A DNA stretch of 64,000 bases from Microlunatus speluncae (GTDB lineage Bacteria; Actinomycetota; Actinomycetes; Propionibacteriales; Propionibacteriaceae): NCBI RefSeq assembly GCF_009299835.1, contig NZ_VKCZ01000015.1, positions 1 to 64,000 of the forward strand, given 5' to 3'. This document shows positions 58,288 to 64,000 of this stretch, one piece after another. The notes beneath the pieces were generated by a model that was not told where the DNA came from, did not search any database, and worked only from the letters and a program-made list of their open reading frames with translations. The stretch's first letter is position 1. Each line of letters begins with the position of its first letter. The position numbers and the translations under genes are program-made.

Positions 58288-59165
58288 CCACCACGACCGT
58301 CGCTCGCCCACGGCCCTTCTCCCGGCGCAACGTCGGCAAGTTCGCCCTCTCGGCCGGCGTGGTCTACCTGGGCTGCGCGATCGTCGCGCTGATCGCGATC
58401 GGGCCGTTCCTGTGGATGCTGTCCACCTCGTTCAAGCTGCCGGGCGACGTGGTCGCCATGCCGCCGGAGCCGCTGCCGAACCCGGCGACGACCGAGAACT
58501 ACACCTCGCTGATCAACAACCCGATCCTGCCGTTCCGGACCTTCGTCGGCAACAGCACCTACATCGCGGTGCTGGTGATCATCGGCCGGTTGCTGGTCTG
58601 CGCCCTGGCCGCCTACGGCTTCGCCCGGTTGCGGTTCCGCGGCCGCGACCTCGCCTTCGGCATGCTGCTCGGCTGCCTGATGATCCCGGACATGCTGATG
58701 ATCTTGCCGCTGTACGCGACCTACGTGCAGGTCGGCCTGGTCAACACCCACTTCCCGCTGATCGTGCCGCCGATCCTGTCCAACACATTCGGCACCTTCC
58801 TGCTGCGCCAGTTCTTCCTCTCCATCCCGCGGGAGTACGAGGAGGCGGCGCTGGTCGACGGGGCGAGCCATCTGCGGATCTTTGTCAGCATCATGTTGCC
58901 GCTGGCCAAGCCGGCCCTGGCCACGCTGGCGATCTTGACCTTCGTCAGCTCCTGGAACGACTTCTTCAACCCGCTGATCTATCTCAGTGATGTGGACAAG
59001 TTCACGTTGCCGGTGGGTCTGGCCTTCTTCCAGAACGAGTCCGGTGCGGACTACGGCCCATTGATGGCCGGCGCGACGTTGTCGATCATCCCGACCGTCG
59101 TGCTGTTCGTGCTGACCCAGCGACAGTTCACCCGAGGCATCGCGATGACCGGACTGAAGTCATGA
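58284..59165 (+). CDS. ABC transporter permease (MalG-like)
   Basis: A 293-residue permease, six helices, EAA loop YEEAALVDGASHLRIFVSIMLPL near residue 192. GTG start overlapping the preceding stop (GTGA). As with the other importer in this window, no ATPase gene is nearby, so a multitasking ATPase elsewhere would be needed. Confidence 0.92.
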   Translation: MTTTTVARPRPFSRRNVGKFALSAGVVYLGCAIVALIAIGPFLWMLSTSFKLPGDVVAMPPEPLPNPATTENYTSLINNPILPFRTFVGNSTYIAVLVIIGRLLVCALAAYGFARLRFRGRDLAFGMLLGCLMIPDMLMILPLYATYVQVGLVNTHFPLIVPPILSNTFGTFLLRQFFLSIPREYEEAALVDGASHLRIFVSIMLPLAKPALATLAILTFVSSWNDFFNPLIYLSDVDKFTLPVGLAFFQNESGADYGPLMAGATLSIIPTVVLFVLTQRQFTRGIAMTGLKS

Positions 59166-59188
59166 CCACGACCGACGGAGGAAGATCG

Positions 59189-59638
59189 ATGGCCAAGTAT
59201 GTGGTGGGCACCGTGGACGAGATCCCGCCCGGGAGCCGCAAGATCATCGAGGTGGCGCGGCGCTCGATCGGCGTGTTCAACGTCAAGGGCACCTATTACG
59301 CGATCCGGAACCACTGCCCGCACGCCGGCGGCCCGCTCTGCGAGGGGGTGACCTCCGGGCTGGTGACCTCGGACAAGCCCGGCACGTACGAGTATCTCAA
59401 GCAGGGCGAGATCCTGCGCTGTCCCTGGCACGGTTGGGAGTACGAGATCGCCACCGGCCAGTCCTGGTTCGATCCGGAGCGGACCCGGGTCCGGGCCTAC
59501 ACGACGACCGTGACGCCGGCCGCGCAACTGCCCCGGTCCAACCCCGAGCTCGAAGCGGCGGGTTTCGCGCCGGGTCCGTACACGATGGAGATGTACGACG
59601 TCGAGGTCGACCGTGAGTTCATCGTCGTCAGCATCTGA
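59189..59638 (+). CDS. Small Rieske [2Fe-2S] protein with long inter-motif loop
   Basis: About 149 residues with the two Rieske cluster motifs: CPHAGG near residue 38 and CPWHGWEYE near 73. They are 32 residues apart, about twice the usual 15-17, with an extra Cys (PLCEG) and an insertion (LVTSDKPGTYEYLKQGE) between them. No oxygenase catalytic domain follows. It could deliver electrons to an oxygenase encoded elsewhere, or act with the adjacent amidohydrolases. The ATG after GGAGGAAG is preferred; an earlier ATG overlapping the permease stop would add nine residues. Confidence 0.83.
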   Translation: MAKYVVGTVDEIPPGSRKIIEVARRSIGVFNVKGTYYAIRNHCPHAGGPLCEGVTSGLVTSDKPGTYEYLKQGEILRCPWHGWEYEIATGQSWFDPERTRVRAYTTTVTPAAQLPRSNPELEAAGFAPGPYTMEMYDVEVDREFIVVSI

Positions 59639-59650
59639 CAGGAGTTGATC

Positions 59651-60742
59651 ATGACTGTCGAACTCGCCGACTACCGGCGTCCCGCGGACTGGCCGGCCGA
59701 GGAGTTCCTGGTCGACGCCGACGTGCAGATCAGTCCGCCGTCGCTGACCACCCTCTTCCCCTATCTCGATGATCGCTGGCGGGACTACATCGTCGAGGGC
59801 GGCATGGGCGGATTGGCCTCCAATCTCTACCCGGGTTCGGCTCCGGGTGTCTTCCTGCCCGGCAGTGCGCCGGCCGCCGGCCCGCCCGGCTCCGATCTCG
59901 ACCTGATGCGGACCCAACTGCTCGACCCGTGGCGGACCTCGATCGCCGTCCTCAACTGCGTCTACGCCGTTGATCAACTGCACAATGATGATCTTGCCGA
60001 CGCGCTGTGCCGGGCGGTCAACCAGTGGCAGCTGGAGGAGTGGCTGCTGGCCGATTCCCGGCTCCGCGGCTCGGCCATGCTGCCGCTGCAGAATCCGGCC
60101 CTGGCGGCGCGCGAGGTGAAGCGGATCGCGCGGCACGACGAGTTCGTCCAGGTGATCCTGCCGGCCCGGACCCGGGAACCGCTCGGCCGGCGCGGGTTCT
60201 GGCCGATCTACGCCGCCGCGCAGGAGGCCGGGCTGCCGGTCGCGATCCAGGCCGCCGGGATCAGCGGCAACCCGCTGACCCCGGTCGGCTGGCCGACCTA
60301 CTACGTCGAGGACTATGTCGATCTCACCCAGGCGTTCCAGGCCCAGGTGCTGAGCTTCGTCGCCGAAGGGGTCTTCGCCGAGTTCCCCGACCTCCGGGTC
60401 GTCCTGATCGAGAGCGGCTTCACCTGGCTGCCGTCGCTGATGTGGCGCTTCGACAAGGACTGGAAGGGCCTCCGTCGCGAGGTGCCGTGGGTGAAGCGGC
60501 CGCCGTCGGAGGTGATCCGGCAACATTTCCGGATCACCGTGCAACCGCTGGACGAGCCGGAGGAGCCGCGGCAGCTGCTGGAGATCGTCGATCAACTCGA
60601 GGCCGAGCAGCTGCTGTTGTTCGCCACCGACTATCCGCACCTCCAGTTCAGTGCCGGGGAGCGGTCGATCCCGCGCGGGCTGACGCCGGAGCTGCGGTCC
60701 AAGATCCTGTCCGGCAACGCGCGGCAGCTCTACCGATTCTGA
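59651..60742 (+). CDS. Amidohydrolase-2 family protein (paralogue A, altered metal motif)
   Basis: A 363-residue TIM-barrel protein of the ACMSD-like amidohydrolase family (decarboxylases and lactonases of carboxylated aromatics and pyrones). LFATDYPHLQF near residue 320 provides the late Asp and His, and GLPVAIQAAG the mid-barrel region. The N-terminal metal motif, normally DxHxH or DxH, reads VDADVQIS, with Gln for His, and the mid-barrel His position reads Gln too. AGGAG lies six bases before the ATG. It is about half identical by eye to the next gene and probably pairs with it. Confidence 0.82.
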   Translation: MTVELADYRRPADWPAEEFLVDADVQISPPSLTTLFPYLDDRWRDYIVEGGMGGLASNLYPGSAPGVFLPGSAPAAGPPGSDLDLMRTQLLDPWRTSIAVLNCVYAVDQLHNDDLADALCRAVNQWQLEEWLLADSRLRGSAMLPLQNPALAAREVKRIARHDEFVQVILPARTREPLGRRGFWPIYAAAQEAGLPVAIQAAGISGNPLTPVGWPTYYVEDYVDLTQAFQAQVLSFVAEGVFAEFPDLRVVLIESGFTWLPSLMWRFDKDWKGLRREVPWVKRPPSEVIRQHFRITVQPLDEPEEPRQLLEIVDQLEAEQLLLFATDYPHLQFSAGERSIPRGLTPELRSKILSGNARQLYRF

Positions 60743-60775
60743 TCATCGAGGTTTGATCATGGAGGGGATTCGATC

Positions 60776-61882
60776 ATGGTGAGTACGACCACCGCGGCGC
60801 TGGTGAGCGCGGTCAAGCGACCGCGGCACGCGATCATCGACTGCGACATCCACAACACCGTCTCGGCCGACTCGCTTGATCGTTTTCTGCCGGAGCGGTG
60901 GCTGCGGCACAAGCGGACGTTCGGCGGTCGGCAGCACACCGGGGCGGTCTATCCCAAGCAGTCGCCGGGCGGCGGCGCCCGCCGCGACTCCTGGCCGCCG
61001 TCGGGGATGCTGCCGGGCGCCGACCTCGATTTCATGCGGGTGCAGCACCTGGACCCGATGAACGTGGAGTTCGGCATCCTGAATTGCCTCAGCGGCGCCG
61101 GCACCCAGCTGAACGCCGAATACTCCGCGGTGCTCAGCACGGCGACCAACGAGTGGCAGATCGCCGAGTGGTTCGAGAAGGATCAACGGCTGCGCGGCGG
61201 CATCATCGTGCCGGCCGAGGACGGCGAGCTGGCCGCGGCCGAGATCGACCGGATGGCCGGCCATCCCGGCTTCGTCCAGGTGCTGCTGGTCGCCCGGACC
61301 GCCGAGCCGCTCGGCCGGCGCAAATACTGGCCGATCTATCGGGCAGCCGAGCGGCACGGCCTGCCGGTCGGGATCCACTTCGGCGGCGGTGGCCGCGGCG
61401 TCCCGGTGAGCGCGGCGGGTTGGCCCTCGTACTATCTCGAAGATCACGTCAGCATGTCGCAGGCGTTCCAGGCGCATGTGGTCAGTCTGGTGATCGAGGG
61501 TGTCTTCGAGCGGTTCCCGAAGCTGCGGATCGCCTTGATCGAGGGCGGATTCGCCTGGTTGCCGCCGCTGGCCTGGCGGCTGGACGCGCACGTTGCCCGG
61601 CTGGCCGACGAGGTGCCGCACCTGACCCGGAAGCCGTCGGACTACATCCGTGATCATCTGTGGGTGACCACCCAGCCGATCGAGGAACCGCACCGACCAC
61701 GGGATCTGCACACGGTGTTCGAGCAGCTCGGCGGGGTGGACAAGGTGATGTTCTCCACCGACTATCCGCACTGGGACTTCGATTCGCCGACCGGCGCCTT
61801 CCAGGTGCCGCTCGATCCCGAGCAGCGGAGGAAGATCTTCACCGAGAACGCCCGCGCGTTCTACGAACTGCCCGGAAGTTGA
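60776..61882 (+). CDS. Amidohydrolase-2 family protein (paralogue B)
   Basis: A 368-residue ACMSD-like amidohydrolase. IIDCDIHNT near residue 21 supplies an Asp-x-His, LPVGIHFGGGG near 200 the barrel His, and MFSTDYPHWDF near 325 the catalytic Asp/His, so its metal site looks more complete than that of paralogue A. Members decarboxylate or hydrolyse small carboxylated rings. It follows paralogue A after a 33-base gap behind a GGAGGGG site, and its 3' end overlaps a small gene on the other strand. Confidence 0.85.
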   Translation: MVSTTTAALVSAVKRPRHAIIDCDIHNTVSADSLDRFLPERWLRHKRTFGGRQHTGAVYPKQSPGGGARRDSWPPSGMLPGADLDFMRVQHLDPMNVEFGILNCLSGAGTQLNAEYSAVLSTATNEWQIAEWFEKDQRLRGGIIVPAEDGELAAAEIDRMAGHPGFVQVLLVARTAEPLGRRKYWPIYRAAERHGLPVGIHFGGGGRGVPVSAAGWPSYYLEDHVSMSQAFQAHVVSLVIEGVFERFPKLRIALIEGGFAWLPPLAWRLDAHVARLADEVPHLTRKPSDYIRDHLWVTTQPIEEPHRPRDLHTVFEQLGGVDKVMFSTDYPHWDFDSPTGAFQVPLDPEQRRKIFTENARAFYELPGS

Positions 61883-62103
61883 TCTTCGCTGTTGCTGCGG
61901 CCGCGCAGCAGGGTCAGCGCCGCCGGGTCGTCGGAGCGTAGCCGTTCGACCTCCTCGCCGTCGTCGCAGCGGCAGAGCGAGACGGTGACCGTGTGAACCG
62001 ACCGGGTCAGCACGTGCCAGGTCGCGCCGGACTCCTCCCAGCGGCGGAGCCGTTCGGCCAGCTCGGCGGCGGGGATCGGACTGTCCGGGTTTTGCGCTGT
62101 CAT
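61861..62103 (-). CDS. Small conserved-looking protein of unknown function (80 residues)
   Basis: An 80-residue acidic protein with a compact pattern: AAELAERLRRWEESGATWHVL, then TVTVSLCRCDDGEEVERLRSDDPAALTLL, resembling a small helix-plus-three-strand domain that I believe recurs as hypothetical proteins in actinobacteria (recollection, not a search). GGCGGAGG lies immediately before the ATG. It is divergent from the maleylpyruvate-isomerase-family gene by 21 bases and overlaps the end of amidohydrolase B by 22 bases. Confidence 0.72.
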   Translation of the reverse strand: MTAQNPDSPIPAAELAERLRRWEESGATWHVLTRSVHTVTVSLCRCDDGEEVERLRSDDPAALTLLRGRSNSEDQLPGSS

Positions 62104-62124
62104 CCTCCGCCTAGGGTACGAGCC

Positions 62125-62907
62125 ATGACCTTGGACTATCTGGCGCACCTGGCGGCCGATTCGGACCGGTTCGCCACAGTGATCGCCCGGGCGCCGCAGG
62201 ATCGCCCGGTGCCGAGCTGCCCGGACTGGACGGCCGCGGATCTCTGGTTCCACCTGGCCGAGGTGCAGTGGTTCTGGGCCCGGATCGTGGGCGGCCGGCT
62301 GACCGAGACGGCCGGTGTGGAGGCGCTGCCGGCGCCGGAGCCGACCGACGATCCCGGCGCCTTCTTCGCCCGGGCCACCGCGGCGTTGCGCCGGGCCCTC
62401 GCCGAGACTCCGCCGGAGACGCCGGCCTGGAGTTGGGCCGAGGAACAGACCGCCGGCTTCAGTTATCGCCGGCAGGCCCACGAGGCGCTGATCCACCGGG
62501 TCGACGCCGAGCTGGTCGCCGAGGACCGGACGCCGCTCGACCCGGCGCTGGCCGCGGACGGCGTGACCGAGGCGCTGACCGTGATGTACGGCGATCCGCC
62601 CCGCGACTGGGGCGAGTTCCGGCCGGATCCGGCCCGGGTGATCGAGTTCGCCGCCACCGACACCGGCGACCGCTGGCGTACCGTCGTCGGTCGGTTCACC
62701 GGAACCAGCCGCAGCGGCGAGCAGCACGACCTACAGACCCTCGACGTCGCCGGCCCGGACGCCGAACCGTCGGCCCGGATCACCGGTGCCGCCGCTGACC
62801 TGGACTGCTGGCTGTGGCACCGTCCGCCGCTCGGCGAGGTGATCACCGACGGCGACCCCGCCACCCTCGCCGCGTTCCAGGTCGTCATCCGCGACGGCCT
62901 CGACTGA
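62125..62907 (+). CDS. Maleylpyruvate isomerase family mycothiol-dependent protein
   Basis: A 260-residue DinB-fold protein with the MDMPI N-terminal domain: RPVPSCPDWTAADLWFHLAEVQWFWARIV, where the metal-binding His lies near residue 46, and RRQAHEALIHRVDAEL supplying two more His near 123 and 127. The C-terminal SCP2-like domain (DAEPSARITGAAADLDCWLWHRPP) is also present. Family members use mycothiol as cofactor in isomerisation or conjugation; the exact substrate here is unknown but fits an aromatic-degradation or detoxification module. Confidence 0.86.
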   Translation: MTLDYLAHLAADSDRFATVIARAPQDRPVPSCPDWTAADLWFHLAEVQWFWARIVGGRLTETAGVEALPAPEPTDDPGAFFARATAALRRALAETPPETPAWSWAEEQTAGFSYRRQAHEALIHRVDAELVAEDRTPLDPALAADGVTEALTVMYGDPPRDWGEFRPDPARVIEFAATDTGDRWRTVVGRFTGTSRSGEQHDLQTLDVAGPDAEPSARITGAAADLDCWLWHRPPLGEVITDGDPATLAAFQVVIRDGLD

Positions 62908-62974
62908 GGGTTCTTCCTTCTTCCTATAGCATCCGGGGTGACCCGGCGTGGCCGGTCGAGGAGTGGAGGCGGCG

Positions 62975-63673
62975 ATGGGCACCGTTGAGGGCCGGTTCGA
63001 CATCACCCGGCGTGCGCTGCGCGATCAGGTCTACGAGCGGATCCTGGAGTTGTTGCTGTCCGGCGAGATCGCGGCCGGTGAGCGGCTCTCGATCGACACC
63101 ATGGCGCGGGAGCTGGCCGTGTCGCCGACCCCGGTGCGCGAGGCGCTGGTGCAGCTGGAGCGGACCGGGCTGGTGACCCGGGAGGCGCTGAAGGGGTACC
63201 GGGTCGCGCCGCCGCTGGACCATGATCAACTGACCGAGCTGTTCGAGGCGCGGCTGATGCTGGAGGAGACCGCGGCCCGGTTGGCGGCGCGGGATGCCGA
63301 GCGGCTGGTGCCGGCGCTGGCCGCGGCGCACGAGCGGCACCGCGTGGCCAGCGCGGCGGTGCTGGCCGCCGGGGAGGGTGGCGCGGCCGTGCCCCTGCCG
63401 GTGACGCAGCAGTACTTCGACGCCGACCGCGCCTTCCACGACGTGATCTTCGCCCACTCCGCCAATCGCTATCTGGAGGAGATGTACGACGGCCTCGGCG
63501 CCCTGACGCACCGGATGCGCCAGGCCGCGTTGCGCGGGCCGGAGGACGTCCGGGAGGCGATGGCCGAGCATGCGGCCGTGCTGCAGGCGTACGAGAGCGA
63601 TCCCGAGGCGGCCGCCGCCGCGATGGTGCGGCACGTCACCGGTGTTCGGACCCGCTCGCTGTCCGGTCACTAG
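62975..63673 (+). CDS. GntR-family regulator with FCD domain
   Basis: A 232-residue FadR-type regulator. The winged helix (RDQVYERILELLLSGEIAAGERLSIDTMARELAVSPTPVREALVQLERTGLV) fills residues 18-70. The FCD effector domain follows with the metal-binding pattern FDADRAFHDVIF and later His residues (AEHAAVLQAY, MVRHVTG). GGAGG six bases before the ATG supports the start over an upstream GTG. Likely repressor of the importer-Rieske-amidohydrolase operon through the GT-N3-AC palindrome ahead of it. Confidence 0.9.
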   Translation: MGTVEGRFDITRRALRDQVYERILELLLSGEIAAGERLSIDTMARELAVSPTPVREALVQLERTGLVTREALKGYRVAPPLDHDQLTELFEARLMLEETAARLAARDAERLVPALAAAHERHRVASAAVLAAGEGGAAVPLPVTQQYFDADRAFHDVIFAHSANRYLEEMYDGLGALTHRMRQAALRGPEDVREAMAEHAAVLQAYESDPEAAAAAMVRHVTGVRTRSLSGH

Positions 63674-64000
63674 CCTCGGCAGCGAGGAAGGCGAGAGCGC
63701 GGGCCGGGGCGCCGTCGGAGCGGACCAGGCGCAGCGGCACGGCGGCGAAGGTGCAACGCGGCTGGGTGATCGCGGCCAGGTTGGTCAGGTATTCGATCTG
63801 CGGGATGCCCTTGGTCAGCAGGATTCGGTGGCACGGCCAGTCGTCGTCGAGGTCGGCGCTCGGTGCCCAGTCGTCGACGTAATCGGCGCGGATGCCCCGG
63901 TCCTGCGGGAAGTCGAAGCCGATCGCGCTCACGCCGGCGGCCAGCACCCACTCGGCCGCGGCCCGGGTGAGCCAGGGCGCGCGGGTCCAGTACTGCGGCG
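63636..64000 (-). CDS. Cyclase-family (arylformamidase-like) hydrolase, C-terminal part
   Basis: The last 120 or so residues of a gene that runs in from the right edge. FDFPQDRG followed by a WPCHRILLTKGIPQIEYLTNLAAI segment matches the C-terminal half of the metal-dependent cyclase/kynurenine-formamidase (KynB-like) family, where His and Glu at these places bind metal. The 3' end overlaps the convergent GntR gene by 38 bases. Arylformamidase-like enzymes hydrolyse formanilides or cyclic imides, in keeping with the neighbouring amidohydrolases. N-terminus not available. Confidence 0.78.
   Translation of the reverse strand, partial: PQYWTRAPWLTRAAAEWVLAAGVSAIGFDFPQDRGIRADYVDDWAPSADLDDDWPCHRILLTKGIPQIEYLTNLAAITQPRCTFAAVPLRLVRSDGAPARALAFLAAEASDRTASGSEHR

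Noticed and set aside
1..64000. tRNA or rRNA genes
   Set aside because: I looked for cloverleaf-like CCA-end or conserved T-loop sequences in the gaps and saw none convincing.

Overview
The window is one contiguous piece of very GC-rich chromosome. It carries the actinobacterial marker genes lsr2, clpC, a DUF2342 zinc metalloprotease, DUF3180 downstream of folK, and a mycothiol-dependent maleylpyruvate-isomerase-family protein. The conserved backbone ppa-dacB-DUF2342-tilS-hpt ... ftsH-folE ... folP-folB-folK-DUF3180 ... nadB-nadC-lsr2-clpC points to Actinomycetia. My inference is Propionibacteriales, perhaps a Microlunatus-like Propionibacteriaceae, but no rRNA is present to settle this.

Left part (1-15.5 kb): a cell-surface polysaccharide locus. 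A short reverse-strand unit encodes a GT2 glycosyltransferase and a polysaccharide deacetylase, divergent from a GNAT protein and a large secreted beta-helix protein. Converging on the latter is a tightly packed nine-gene reverse-strand operon: hexapeptide acetyltransferase, MFS transporter, membrane-anchored beta-propeller, GT4, UDP-glucose dehydrogenase, AMP-forming ligase, PLP decarboxylase, acyl carrier protein and a beta-helix lipoprotein. The ligase, decarboxylase and carrier protein resemble the set that accompanies exosortase-A systems, yet no exosortase is visible. The operon is preceded by an approximately 0.9 kb, comparatively AT-rich spacer.

Middle (15.5-54.7 kb): housekeeping genes interrupted by two catabolic insertions. 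The first (23.9-28.5 kb) holds a LysR regulator, a hydroxyacid dehydrogenase, an enolase-superfamily enzyme and a TIM-barrel isomerase. The second (31.5-45.4 kb) splits folE from folP. It contains a neutral zinc metallopeptidase, an apparent oxidative uronate pathway (uronate dehydrogenase, aldarolactone cycloisomerase/dehydratase, 5-dehydro-4-deoxyglucarate dehydratase, Gfo/Idh oxidoreductase), a LacI regulator, a sugar ABC importer without its ATPase, a degenerate M24 peptidase, a VapBC module, a phosphotransferase and a methyltransferase. Similar LacI-type palindromes sit at both the uronate operon promoter and the importer promoter, which suggests one regulon: import, oxidation to an aldarolactone, then dehydration toward 2-oxoglutarate semialdehyde.

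Right part (54.7-64 kb): after the clpC terminator and an alpha/beta hydrolase comes a second Tat-lipoprotein ABC importer, again without ATPase. It is coupled to a small Rieske protein and two paralogous amidohydrolases, followed by a conserved 80-residue protein on the opposite strand, a maleylpyruvate-isomerase-family protein, a GntR/FCD regulator and the C-terminal part of a cyclase-family hydrolase. This looks like an uncharacterised catabolic module for a small carboxylated substrate. Several perfect long hairpins and tandem repeats occupy the intergenic gaps. I saw no tRNA, rRNA, CRISPR array, transposase or phage gene.
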